Shown in pieces: positions 25,116 through 34,611 of a DNA stretch of 64,000 bases. How positions within the stretch are numbered: position 1 is the stretch's first letter; the number at the start of each line of letters is the position of its first letter. The DNA is from BRH-c54 sp036567945. Its GTDB lineage: Bacteria; Bacteroidota; Bacteroidia; Flavobacteriales_E; Vicingaceae. Under the pieces are notes generated by a model that saw nothing but the letters and a program-made list of their open reading frames with translations, made no database searches and had not been told where the DNA came from. The DNA lies in contig DATCTM010000123.1 of the NCBI GenBank assembly GCA_036567945.1, positions 26,828-90,827 of the forward strand, read 5' to 3'. The position numbers and the translations under genes were made by a program.

Positions 25116-25938
25116 ACACTACGCTTTTAGTGAACATGCTACAGCATTTAAAGTTTTAACTGAAGTATTTCGTGAATTTTCTATTCACTATTTCTTAATT
25201 GGAGCACAGGCAAGGGATGTACATTTTTATCAACAAGGTATAAAACCAAATAGAGGAACACGAGACATTGATTTTGCCGTAATGATGCAGGATATGGCGG
25301 GGTATAACGAATTAAAAGAAGCACTAAACCAAAAGGGATTTGAAAATACTAAAGATCCATTTCGTTTAAACTGGTCACAAGGTGATACCGTCATTGATTT
25401 ATTGCCTTTTGGACAAATCGAAGAAGATTACACCGTCAATTTTGATGAAAGGGATTTAGAGTTATCTGTTTTGGGTTATAGCGAGCTTAATGAGGAATTG
25501 CAGGAGTTTTATTTGGACGAAGATGAGTCGGTTTCGATTCCTGTTCCACCGTTGCACGGTATCTTTTTATTAAAACTCTTGTCATGGGACGATACCAAGC
25601 CTGATCGAAACAAAGATTTAAAAGACCTGAATCAAATATTAAATAATTATTGGGCATTCGTAGAAAATGAAGCCTACGAAAAACATTTGGATTTATTTGA
25701 TGATGATTTTACTATGGATATGGCTGCTGCCCGAATTTTAGGAAGGCATTTAAAAGCAACCATTTTAAAATCTCCAACTTTACAAACAAACATTATTCGT
25801 ATATTAGAAGAACAAACTAACCAGATTGATCCTCCCGGATTGATGCTTCAAAGTTTTGCCGGTGAAAATGATACATCCATTGAAGAAGTTAAAATATTGT
25901 TGGATGAAATACTGAAAGGGATTAAAGACGAACAATAA
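25090..25938 (+). CDS. AbiEii/AbiGii-like nucleotidyltransferase toxin
   Basis: ATG at 25090 (MSSTYKNLK) is preferred over TTG 25069. The nucleotidyltransferase core is visible: IGAQARDVHF, then RGTRDIDFAV with the DxD metal pair, and downstream LKLLSWDDTKPDRNKDLKDL, typical of AbiEii and MNT-type enzymes. These toxins transfer nucleotides onto tRNA or proteins to stop growth. It is coupled by overlap to the antitoxin-like gene. The pair is the first cargo module and carries its own promoter. No frameshift or missing key residue is seen. Confidence 0.65.
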   Translation: MSSTYKNLKHYAFSEHATAFKVLTEVFREFSIHYFLIGAQARDVHFYQQGIKPNRGTRDIDFAVMMQDMAGYNELKEALNQKGFENTKDPFRLNWSQGDTVIDLLPFGQIEEDYTVNFDERDLELSVLGYSELNEELQEFYLDEDESVSIPVPPLHGIFLLKLLSWDDTKPDRNKDLKDLNQILNNYWAFVENEAYEKHLDLFDDDFTMDMAAARILGRHLKATILKSPTLQTNIIRILEEQTNQIDPPGLMLQSFAGENDTSIEEVKILLDEILKGIKDEQ

Positions 25939-25961
25939 ATCAAACTGAACGGGATGGAATA

Positions 25962-26174
25962 CTATACATATCCTTCTTTTTCGAGTAATTCTGTAATTTG
26001 CTGATATACGCTAAGCCATGAATCTCCTCTGACCTTAAAATAAGCAAGATTGCTAATATCCTTGTAGGCAATTGATTTGATGCCATCACATTCTTGGCAA
26101 TCTAAATAAAGCTCTACTCCTTCCCGAAGCATGAATCTACCTCTTAATTTTACAACTACTTCAGATCTTGTCAT
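25962..26174 (-). CDS. Small hypothetical protein, 70 aa
   Basis: The small soluble protein (TRSEVVVKLRGRFMLREGVE) has two cysteines close together (LDCQECDG), convergent with the toxin gene 24 bases away. No domain is recognised. It might be a leftover of the viral backbone or a separate small gene between the two cargo modules. Confidence 0.4.
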   Translation of the reverse strand: MTRSEVVVKLRGRFMLREGVELYLDCQECDGIKSIAYKDISNLAYFKVRGDSWLSVYQQITELLEKEGYV

Positions 26175-26483
26175 TTAAATATTCTTTGAATTATTTTTAC
26201 TACCGACAAAATTGGTAATTTTAAAATACATTTGTAAAAATAATAAACAGAAAAAAACAAAAATATGGGGGTAGGAATTTTATAAGAACATACTAATTAT
26301 AGTGTATTATTATAATTCTTGACAAAGAAAATTTGGAATTTTTTAAATTTATTGCACCTTTTTCAGAACAAGTCATACAAAACCTTTTAGCAGTTATGAG
26401 CATTAAATGTTAAAATCTAATCTAATTACATACTAACATTTACTGTAATTTCGATTAACTTTGTCTATAGCTTCAATCAAAAA
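26175..26483. promoter_or_regulatory. Promoter region of the Dnd-like operon
   Basis: This is very AT-rich, with no gene. TAACTTTG at 26456-26463 fits the TAnnTTTG element and lies 20 bases before the first ATG. TACATTTG near 26229 is a second possible promoter further upstream. No operator-like inverted repeat stands out. Confidence 0.4.
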
Positions 26484-27368
26484 ATGTTGACACCAGATAT
26501 AGAAACAATAAAATATACATTCTCAGGTCATGACTCCTTTCAATGCCGACAACTTTGGCTAAAAAAGGGATATGATTATGTCATAGAAGGAAAAAATTTC
26601 AATGATGAAGATGCGGTTGTACAACTTGGTGTAGGAAAAAACATGGTATCCTCCATTCGTTTTTGGTTAAAAGCTTTCAATATTATTGATAGTAAGGATG
26701 TTCCTACTGAATTTGGAAAAAGTTTATTTGATGATGAAAATGGTTATGACCCGTTTTTGGAAGATGAGGCGAGTCTTTGGCTTTTGCATTATCAATTGGT
26801 AAAAAATGGATTTGCTTCAATTTACAGTATGATTTTTAATGATTTTAGAAAGGAGAAATTGTTTTTTAACAAAGAAACCTTTGTGAATTATGTGAAAAGA
26901 ATTGGAGAGAGTACTCCCGATTTGAATTTTAATGAAAATACTGTTGCGAAAGACTTTATTGTTTTTGCTAACCTGTATAAAAACGATATTGAAAATAAAG
27001 ATGTTGAAGATAGTTTTTCCGGAATATTGTCTGAAATAGAACTTTTAAAGACCGCAGGAAAAGGCAAAGACGAGCAATATTACATTGAAAATACGGAAAG
27101 AGATAATCTTCCCGAATCGATTGTATTATATGTAATTCTTGACAGCCCAACCTATGGAAATTCAATAAGTTTAAACACTTTAGAATTTGACTTTAATAGT
27201 CCTGGGGCAATTTTCGCTTTAAATCGTTCTGGCTTGATGAATAAAATCTCCGAGATAATAAGTGAGTTTAAGGACATCACTTTTACTGACCAAGCTGGAA
27301 TTAAGGAGTTGCAATTCAAAAACAAACCCAATGCTAACACAATATTAGATAAATACTATGGCAAATAA
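26484..27368 (+). CDS. DUF4007 family protein, first gene of the Dnd-like operon
   Basis: The N-terminus carries the DUF4007 signature: FSGHDSFQCRQLWLKKGYDY followed by AVVQLGVGKNMVSSIRFWL, which suggests a winged-helix-like DNA-binding part. The C-terminal half contains a further helical domain (ESIVLYVILDSPTYGNSISL). DUF4007 proteins are often found beside DndC-type sulfur-transfer enzymes and are thought to be accessory or regulatory in phosphorothioation. It overlaps the ATPase gene by 11 bases. Biochemical function is unknown. Confidence 0.75.
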   Translation: MLTPDIETIKYTFSGHDSFQCRQLWLKKGYDYVIEGKNFNDEDAVVQLGVGKNMVSSIRFWLKAFNIIDSKDVPTEFGKSLFDDENGYDPFLEDEASLWLLHYQLVKNGFASIYSMIFNDFRKEKLFFNKETFVNYVKRIGESTPDLNFNENTVAKDFIVFANLYKNDIENKDVEDSFSGILSEIELLKTAGKGKDEQYYIENTERDNLPESIVLYVILDSPTYGNSISLNTLEFDFNSPGAIFALNRSGLMNKISEIISEFKDITFTDQAGIKELQFKNKPNANTILDKYYGK

Positions 27369-30300
27369 TTTCACTACATCGGTCAATATAATCAGAGATA
27401 CTGATAGGGATTTCAACTATATCCCAACACCCAATGCAAGACAAGTTGTTAGCCAAATAGTTAATGACTTTAAAAAAGGCATTCGTTCTTTTAATGTGGT
27501 TGGAACGTATGGTACAGGGAAATCCTCTTTTTTATTGGCATTTGAACAAAGTATTAAGGGAACAAAACGCTACTTTGATCCTAATTTCATTGCAAATCCT
27601 AAATTTGATTTTGTAAAGATTATTGGTTCCTACTCCTCTATCGTGGAGCAATTTGCTGATACTTTTGAAGTTCAAACAAAAAAGAATGAGCAGGAAAATA
27701 TCCTTTCAGAAATATTCAACAGATATCATTCAATCGGTAAGGAAAACAAAGTTTTATTTATCCTACTTGATGAGTTTGGAAAATTTTTGGAATACGCTAG
27801 TAAACACAACCCTGAAAAGGAACTTTATTTTGTTCAGCAACTTGCGGAATTTTGTAATAATCCCAAGCACAATATTGTTTTGATTACAACAGTTCATCAA
27901 AGTTTAGAATCTTATGCTTATTCGTTAAGCAAAACACAGCAGCAGGAATGGACAAAAGTTAAAGGACGTTTCCGTGAAATCACTTTTAATGAACCTGTTG
28001 AGCAGCTTTTGTTTTTGGCATCTGAATACGTTGACGAAAATTTTGAAAACAAAACCTCTAATGCAACTATTGAAAAGTGTTTGAAGCTGACAACCGAAAC
28101 AAAAGCCTTTAACTTTAATAATGATTTCTTAAAAGAGATTACTTCAAAACTATATCCGCTTGATATACTTTCTGCTAATATTCTGACCCTTTCATTGCAG
28201 AGATACGGACAGAATGAACGTTCATTGTTTTCATTCCTTGAATCATCTGACCACACAGGTTTGGCGAAATTCAATAAGCAGGAAAATCCGTTTTACAATT
28301 TATCAAATGTTTATGATTACCTAAATTTCAATTTCTATTCATTTTTAACATCAAAATATAACCCCGATTTTTCTGCTTGGAGTTCAATTCGTTCTTCTAT
28401 TGAAGAAGTAGAAAGAGCATTTGATTCTTCTATCAATGATTACATTAAGACAGTTAAGACCATTGGACTTTTGAATATTTTTTCAGCTAGTGGCTCAATC
28501 TTAGACTTGAATTTCTTCATTGATTATTTGAAAATTGCTTGTGGAGTTTCAGATTCTAAAAATGTAATTAAAAATCTTGAAGCCAAGAACATTATCCGCT
28601 ATCGTTCTCACTCTCAAAGATTCATTTTGTTTGAAGGAACGGATTTGGATATACAAACGGCTTTAATTGAAGCAGGCAATAAAATTTCTGAAGTTGTGGA
28701 TATTACAACACTTCTGAACAGACATATTCAATTTAGTCCAGTTTTTGCTAAACAATATTCTTTTGCCACAGGAACACCAAGATATTTTGAATTTGTAATT
28801 TCAGATTACCCAATTCAAAATATTCCAGAAGGAGAAATAGATGGTTTTGTGAATCTCGTTTTCAATAGTAAGCTAAAAGAAAGTGACATTCAAAACAAAT
28901 CCAAATTACAAGAGGAAGCAATCATTTATTGTTTCTTCAAAAATTCTAGAGAGATAAAGAATTTGTTGTTTGAGATTGAAAAAATTCAAAAAGTAATAGA
29001 GGAAAACAAGGACGATAAAGTTGCTAAAAGAGAACTGGAAAATATAGTTGAATCTCAAATACGTTTGCTAAATCACTACATAACTGATAGTATTTATTCT
29101 GGAAGTAAGGATGTGAAATGGCATTTCAATGGAGAAGAAAAGAAAATCGCTGACAAGAAAGACTTTAATAAATTACTTTCTCAAGTATGCAGTATTGTTT
29201 ATGATGCTACTCCTGTTTTCAAAAATGAATTGGTAAACAAACATAAAATTTCATCATCCATTCACACAGCAAAAAGAAATTATTTTAAAGCTTTAGCCAA
29301 TAATTGGGATAAAGAGAATTTAGGTTTTGATGATTCGAAATTTCCACCTGAAAAGACAATTTATCTATCTCTTTTGAAAGAAAATGGTATTTCACCCATC
29401 AGAGAAAATTCGTTGGATGTGATTTCCATTGATAAGATTTCCTCTTTTAATAGGTTATGGAGAGCTTCAGAAGATTTCCTAGAAAGTGCCAAATCAGAAC
29501 AACTTAAGATTTCTGAGTTAACCGAATTGCTAAGTAAGAGACCTTTTAAACTAAAGCAAGGATTGATTGATTTTTGGATTCCTACGTTTTTGTTTTTGAA
29601 ACGAGATGACTTTGCTATTTTTAATGATGAAAGTTATATCCCGAATTTGTCGGAAGAAAATTTGGAATTGATTGCCAAATACCCTGACAAATATTCCATC
29701 AAAACCTTTGACATTGAAGGAGTGAAACTAGATATTTTTAATAGTTACCGAACGTTTTTGAACCAATCAACGGAGCAAAAATTCGACAACAACTCTTTTA
29801 TTGAGACTATCAAACCGTTTATTGTTTTCTATAAACAGTTACCTGATTATTCTAAAAACACCAAAAGACTATCTCCTTCAGCTTTAAAAATTCGTCAAGC
29901 TATTTCAACAAGTAAAGATCCTGAGGAAACTTTCTTTGAAGCTTTTCCAAATGCATTAGGAATAACGCTATCAACTTTACAAAAAGACAAATCTAAACTT
30001 CAGAATTACACAACGAACCTCCAAAATGCTGTAAGAGAATTAAGAACTTCCTATGATGAACTTTTGAAAAGATTTGAAGAATTTATTTGCAATGAATTTG
30101 TGGGTAAATCGGTTGACTTTGAAGATTATAAAGATTACCTACAAAAGCGTTTTTCAAAACTAAAAAAGCATATGCTTTTGAGTAATCAAAAAACGTTTGT
30201 TCAACGATTGGATTCTCCATTAGATGACAAAAAAGCTTGGTTGAATTCTATTGCTCAAGCCGTTGCAGGCAAAACGCTCGAAATGTTTTCTGATGAGGAT

Positions 30301-30576
30301 GAAATTTTGCTTTACGAACGATTTAAGTCAATGATTTTGGAATTGGATAGTTTAACCAAAATTTCAAAAACGGATATAGACGAAAGCAAAGAAGAAGTGA
30401 TTGGGGTTAAAATCGATTCATTCTTTAGCAAAATTGACCCGAAAGTAGTTAGAGTACCCAAGAGCAAGAGTAAAGAAATAGAGCAATTGAAGAACGAATT
30501 GAAAAATAATTTAGGCAAAGACAATACATCTAACATTGCTGCTGTCTTGAATCTACTTAAAGAATTATTACAATGA
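27358..30576 (+). CDS. Large P-loop ATPase of the Dnd-like system, 1072 aa
   Basis: Walker A is GTYGTGKSSF (about residues 49-58), Walker B is FILLDEFGKFLEYA (about 133-146), followed by a sensor-like ITTVHQSLESYA. The rest is long and mostly helical, without helicase motifs. The layout recalls the large ATPases of defence islands such as BrxC/PglY or DptF, but it matches none clearly. In this operon it may be the motor or sensor that reads sulfur-modified versus unmodified DNA. It overlaps dndC by ATGA. Confidence 0.6.
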   Translation: MANNFTTSVNIIRDTDRDFNYIPTPNARQVVSQIVNDFKKGIRSFNVVGTYGTGKSSFLLAFEQSIKGTKRYFDPNFIANPKFDFVKIIGSYSSIVEQFADTFEVQTKKNEQENILSEIFNRYHSIGKENKVLFILLDEFGKFLEYASKHNPEKELYFVQQLAEFCNNPKHNIVLITTVHQSLESYAYSLSKTQQQEWTKVKGRFREITFNEPVEQLLFLASEYVDENFENKTSNATIEKCLKLTTETKAFNFNNDFLKEITSKLYPLDILSANILTLSLQRYGQNERSLFSFLESSDHTGLAKFNKQENPFYNLSNVYDYLNFNFYSFLTSKYNPDFSAWSSIRSSIEEVERAFDSSINDYIKTVKTIGLLNIFSASGSILDLNFFIDYLKIACGVSDSKNVIKNLEAKNIIRYRSHSQRFILFEGTDLDIQTALIEAGNKISEVVDITTLLNRHIQFSPVFAKQYSFATGTPRYFEFVISDYPIQNIPEGEIDGFVNLVFNSKLKESDIQNKSKLQEEAIIYCFFKNSREIKNLLFEIEKIQKVIEENKDDKVAKRELENIVESQIRLLNHYITDSIYSGSKDVKWHFNGEEKKIADKKDFNKLLSQVCSIVYDATPVFKNELVNKHKISSSIHTAKRNYFKALANNWDKENLGFDDSKFPPEKTIYLSLLKENGISPIRENSLDVISIDKISSFNRLWRASEDFLESAKSEQLKISELTELLSKRPFKLKQGLIDFWIPTFLFLKRDDFAIFNDESYIPNLSEENLELIAKYPDKYSIKTFDIEGVKLDIFNSYRTFLNQSTEQKFDNNSFIETIKPFIVFYKQLPDYSKNTKRLSPSALKIRQAISTSKDPEETFFEAFPNALGITLSTLQKDKSKLQNYTTNLQNAVRELRTSYDELLKRFEEFICNEFVGKSVDFEDYKDYLQKRFSKLKKHMLLSNQKTFVQRLDSPLDDKKAWLNSIAQAVAGKTLEMFSDEDEILLYERFKSMILELDSLTKISKTDIDESKEEVIGVKIDSFFSKIDPKVVRVPKSKSKEIEQLKNELKNNLGKDNTSNIAAVLNLLKELLQ

Positions 30577-31676
30577 GCAAAGTAAGACACGTATTAGGCA
30601 TTTCAGGAGGAAAAGATAGTGCTGCTTTGGCTATTTATGTCAAAACAAAATATCCTTCTATTGATTTAGAATTCTATACCTGCGACACAGGTAAGGAATT
30701 AGATGAAACCTATCAATTGATAAAAAACCTTGAAGTTTATCTTGGAATAAAAATCGAACTTTTACAAGGAGCACAAAATAGCTCCGAAGACCCCTTTGAC
30801 CATTTCTTGAAAATGTATGGTGGTTTTCTTCCTTCATCTAATGCTCGATGGTGCACGAAGAAACTTAAACTCGACCCCTTTGAAAACTATGTAGGCACTG
30901 ACCCTGTGATTTCTTATGTGGGTATTAGAGGAGATGAAGAAAGAGAAGGATATATTTCTACCAAAAAGAACATTCAATCCATATTTCCATTTCGCAAGAA
31001 TATTTGGAGTAAAGATGTTACTGATTTAATACTAAAGAATGATAATATTCCAATTTTAAAAGAGATTTATGAGAGTCAATTTCGAAAAGAGATTAAGGAT
31101 AAATTTTTAGTCACTTTACCGCAAAAAACCACTTTGAGTTTTACTAAAGAACAAAAACTTGATTTACTTTTGAATGCTGGAACTAAGGAATTTAATAAAA
31201 TAGTTTTTGAATTTCTTAAATCTACCGATTATCCTCTCTCCAAAATTGAAGACTTTCCTTTGATAGAAAATGACGAAATATTAATCAGAGCAGATGTTTT
31301 CAGAATTTTGGAAGAAAGTGGGGTAGGAGTTCCTGCTTATTACAACAAAATTGATTTTGAAATAAATGGCAAAAAAGGACAATATGCTAGAAGCCGTTCG
31401 GGTTGTTTCTTTTGTTTTTTCCAACAAAAAATTGAATGGGTTTGGTTATACGAACAACATCCTGTTAGATTCAAAAAAGCGATGGAATATGAAAAAGATG
31501 GTTATACTTGGATGCAGAATGAAAGTTTAGAAGAATTGATTCAGCCTCAAAGAATGGAACAAATCAAGGAAGATTATATTAAAAGAATGGAAAGAAAATC
31601 AAAAGCAAAATCACCTTACCTAATGGACATCTTGGATGATGCAGAGGGTGAAGGTTGTGCAGCTTGTTTTATATAA
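30573..31676 (+). CDS. dndC: DndC-like ATP pyrophosphatase (PAPS reductase family)
   Basis: The PP-loop motif SGGKDSAAL lies at residues 11-19. The sequence then follows the DndC pattern: FYTCDTGKELDETYQL, NARWCTKKLKLDPF, VGIRGDEEREGY, and a late cysteine cluster SGCFFCFFQQKIEWVWLYEQ typical of iron-sulfur-bearing DndC proteins. DndC activates the DNA backbone with ATP for sulfur insertion. The length of 367 residues is somewhat short of classic DndC (about 500). Overlapping starts tie it to the ATPase upstream. Confidence 0.8.
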   Translation: MSKVRHVLGISGGKDSAALAIYVKTKYPSIDLEFYTCDTGKELDETYQLIKNLEVYLGIKIELLQGAQNSSEDPFDHFLKMYGGFLPSSNARWCTKKLKLDPFENYVGTDPVISYVGIRGDEEREGYISTKKNIQSIFPFRKNIWSKDVTDLILKNDNIPILKEIYESQFRKEIKDKFLVTLPQKTTLSFTKEQKLDLLLNAGTKEFNKIVFEFLKSTDYPLSKIEDFPLIENDEILIRADVFRILEESGVGVPAYYNKIDFEINGKKGQYARSRSGCFFCFFQQKIEWVWLYEQHPVRFKKAMEYEKDGYTWMQNESLEELIQPQRMEQIKEDYIKRMERKSKAKSPYLMDILDDAEGEGCAACFI

Positions 31677-31693
31677 TTTTTTTTTTTGAACAA

Positions 31694-32221
31694 ATGACAG
31701 GGAATGCATTTTCATTAGGTGAAGAATTGGAATTAAGAAAAGTCGAATACAAACTTCATGGAGAGTTATGGAACAAATTTAACCTTCCTGATTTTGATTT
31801 GAAGTTTGAGAATTGGATCAAAATAAAATACTTGAATAACAATGCCGATGATTTTGATGATAGCATTAAAAATATTCCAAACGATAAAGGAGGACTATAT
31901 ATGTTTTATGTGAAATGTAAAATAATTTCGGGAATAACAGAATATCCTTTATATGTCGGAAGAGCACAAATTACAGAACATCAAAACTTAAGAAAACGCG
32001 TGAAGGAATATTTTAATAAATATAAACAAACTAATGAAAGACCAAAGCTTACAAGAATGTTTAATTATTGGAAAAATGATTTGTATTTAGCATATTTTCC
32101 GTTAGATGACAACGAAGATGTAATTAACATTGAAAATCAATTCATAAATTCATTGCTTTTACCGATGAATACTGAAATACCGGATGCAGAAGTTAAACAA
32201 GCGATAAAAGCATTTCAATAA
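31694..32221 (+). CDS. GIY-YIG nuclease-like protein within the Dnd-like operon
   Basis: The ATG at 31694 was chosen, 17 bases after the dndC stop. The GIY-YIG layout is visible: GGLYMFYVK for the GIY strand, PLYVGRA for the YIG strand, LRKRVKEYF with the conserved Arg, and ENQFINSLL with the catalytic Glu region. Such nucleases cut one or both DNA strands. There is no other domain except a short N-terminal helical part. Its place between the modification genes dndC and dndB is unusual; it could be the restriction nuclease or a nick-maker for modification. The start of dndB overlaps its stop (TAATG). Confidence 0.6.
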   Translation: MTGNAFSLGEELELRKVEYKLHGELWNKFNLPDFDLKFENWIKIKYLNNNADDFDDSIKNIPNDKGGLYMFYVKCKIISGITEYPLYVGRAQITEHQNLRKRVKEYFNKYKQTNERPKLTRMFNYWKNDLYLAYFPLDDNEDVINIENQFINSLLLPMNTEIPDAEVKQAIKAFQ

Positions 32222-33453
32222 TGAAAATACCAGCATTAAGAGCTAAAATAGGAGATTGGGATTATTATGTAACAACCCTAACCTTCGAACAAGTGAGTCA
32301 ATTTGTTTCAAAAATAGACGAGCACTTGCATAAGTCAGAATCCCTGAAGGATTTGATTCAGCGAAGCATTACAAACAACTTTCTAAGTATTAAAGATTAT
32401 ATTATTAATCAGCCTTCTGTATTTTTTAATTCCCTTGTATTAGCAGTTTATGACGACTATCCTAATTGGCAAGAAATTGAGTTCAAATATGATGATATGG
32501 AAACATATCAAATGGGTTTGCTTGATTTCCCTGGAAACCATAAAATATTTCCTGTTGATGGGCAACATCGAGTTGAAGGAATAAAAGCAGCATTAAAAGA
32601 AAATCCTGAATTTAAAAATCAACAAATAGCAGCCATTTTTATAGGTCATAAAAATGACGGACAAGGAAAGCAAAGAACAAGGAGGTTATTCACAACTTTA
32701 AATAGATATGCAAAACCTGTTAAATTAGATGACATCATTGCATTGGATGAAGATGATTCTGTTGCAATAACAACAAGATATTTGCTTGAAGAATATGATT
32801 TATTTACTGACAAAAGGGTGATTTATGCAAAGCAAAAAGCAATACCTACCAACAACAAGGAGGCATTGACTTCAATTATTACTCTCTACCAAGCGAATAT
32901 TGAATTATTTAATGTTTACTATGAAAAAAAGTTTAACAAGAAGCCTACTAAAAAAAGAGTTGCCGAGTATTTGAAATTCAGACCATCGGACGAAGAAATT
33001 GAAGAATTTAAGGTTTTTTGTGTTCAATATTGGGACGCATTAAAAAATAAACTGTCTTTTATTACCGAATACTTAAATCTACCAGTAAATGCGGCTGTAC
33101 CATATCGAAATAATGAAACTGGAGGAAATCTTCTTTTTCGACCAGTGGGATTGCTACCGTTCCTAAAAGCAAGTTTGACAATCTACAATAGAGAAGAAAA
33201 AACATTTAATGAAATTTTTGAGCAGTTTAATAACATCAATTTTAATATAGATAGTAAACCTTGGCATTATGTGGTTTGGAATCCTATTGAGAAAAAAATG
33301 CTTATGAATGCCGCTTCATTAACATATTTGCTTTTGATATATCTCTATGATAGCGGATTACTACAAGGGAATGAATTGCAAAAACTAAAGGAAGGATATG
33401 CTTCTAAAATTTCGTATGAGCAAGATTTAGATAATGTTTTACAAGAAATTTGA
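32221..33453 (+). CDS. dndB: DndB-like DGQHR-domain protein
   Basis: The hallmark FPVDGQHRVEGIKAAL is near residue 113, followed by a ParB/DndB-type fold with RTRRLFTTLNRYAKPVKLDD. DndB proteins bind DNA, repress the dnd operon and limit modification frequency in classical systems. The 410-residue length fits the DGQHR family. No frameshift is seen. The TGA stop is followed at once by the TTG start of the cysteine desulfurase gene. Confidence 0.75.
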   Translation: MKIPALRAKIGDWDYYVTTLTFEQVSQFVSKIDEHLHKSESLKDLIQRSITNNFLSIKDYIINQPSVFFNSLVLAVYDDYPNWQEIEFKYDDMETYQMGLLDFPGNHKIFPVDGQHRVEGIKAALKENPEFKNQQIAAIFIGHKNDGQGKQRTRRLFTTLNRYAKPVKLDDIIALDEDDSVAITTRYLLEEYDLFTDKRVIYAKQKAIPTNNKEALTSIITLYQANIELFNVYYEKKFNKKPTKKRVAEYLKFRPSDEEIEEFKVFCVQYWDALKNKLSFITEYLNLPVNAAVPYRNNETGGNLLFRPVGLLPFLKASLTIYNREEKTFNEIFEQFNNINFNIDSKPWHYVVWNPIEKKMLMNAASLTYLLLIYLYDSGLLQGNELQKLKEGYASKISYEQDLDNVLQEI

Positions 33454-34611
33454 TTGAAACAACAACACAACATATCATACCTAGACTACAACTCAACCAC
33501 CCCCATCGACCCAAGGGTGTTCGAAGCAATGCTGCCTTTTTTACAAGACAACTTTGCCAATCCAAGCAGTACCCACCATTTTGGACAAAGCATCAATGAA
33601 GAAGTTAAAAAAGCTCGTGAACAAATAGCTGATTTTATAAATGCAGAATCTAATGAATTGATTTTTACAAGCGGAGCAACAGAAGCTATCAATATTGCCA
33701 TTAAAGGAGTTGCTGAAAACTATTCGGGGAAAGGAAAACATATTATTACCGCTTCAACGGAACACAAAGCGGTTTTAGATACTTGCAAAGATTTAGAAAG
33801 AAAGGGCTTTGAAATAACCTATCTACCCATTCAAAAAAACGGATTGATTGATTTATCTGAATTGGAAAAAGCTATTAGAACAGATACAGTTCTAATTTCT
33901 GTAATGTATGTCAATAACGAAACGGGAGTCATTCAACCTATCAAAGAAATTGTAGCAATAGCTCACGAAAAAGGAGCTTTGTTTATGACAGATGCCACAC
34001 AAGCGGTTGGTAAAATTGAAATTAATGTTAATGATTTAGGTATTGATTTATTTTGTTTCAGTGGTCATAAAATGTATGCTCCAAAGGGAATTGGAGCATT
34101 GTTTGTTAGACAGAGAAACAATAAAGTAAACCTCACACCACAAATTCACGGAGGTGGGCACGAACAAGGATTGAGAAGTGGAACACTTAATGTTCCTGGA
34201 ATAACTGCTTTAGCTAAAGCTTGCGAATTAGCTAGTGCAGAAATGACTTTAAATCAAAAAAACATTTCTGCCTTGAGAGACAAGCTCGAAACTGAATTAT
34301 TAAAACTGCCAAATACTTCACTAAATGGTGATTCAAAAAGTAGAATATACAACACCACTAATATTTGTTTCAAAGGACAAGATGCCAATGTTATGATTGG
34401 TAGAATGAAAAAAATTGCAGTTTCCAACGGTTCTGCTTGTTCATCAGCAGTCGTTGAACCCTCGCATGTTTTGAAGGCAATGGGGTTAAGTGATGAAGAT
34501 GCTTTTGCTTCTTTGCGATTTTCACTAGGAAAATTCAACACACATGAAGACATTGAAACTGTAATTCAAAAAATAAAAGAACTCACACAACCAAATTTTA
34601 ATTATGCTTAA
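33454..34611 (+). CDS. dndA: DndA/IscS-like cysteine desulfurase
   Basis: This aminotransferase class V enzyme has the full set of motifs: LDYNSTTPIDPRV, SGATEAINIAIKG, TDATQAVGKI, the PLP lysine K206 in SGHKMYAPKG, and the sulfur-carrying cysteine C329 in SNGSACSSAVVEPSH. It removes sulfur from cysteine and passes it to DndC. The start codon is TTG, directly after the previous stop, so translation is coupled. Having it inside the cluster makes the system independent of host IscS. The length of 385 residues is normal. Confidence 0.85.
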   Translation: MKQQHNISYLDYNSTTPIDPRVFEAMLPFLQDNFANPSSTHHFGQSINEEVKKAREQIADFINAESNELIFTSGATEAINIAIKGVAENYSGKGKHIITASTEHKAVLDTCKDLERKGFEITYLPIQKNGLIDLSELEKAIRTDTVLISVMYVNNETGVIQPIKEIVAIAHEKGALFMTDATQAVGKIEINVNDLGIDLFCFSGHKMYAPKGIGALFVRQRNNKVNLTPQIHGGGHEQGLRSGTLNVPGITALAKACELASAEMTLNQKNISALRDKLETELLKLPNTSLNGDSKSRIYNTTNICFKGQDANVMIGRMKKIAVSNGSACSSAVVEPSHVLKAMGLSDEDAFASLRFSLGKFNTHEDIETVIQKIKELTQPNFNYA

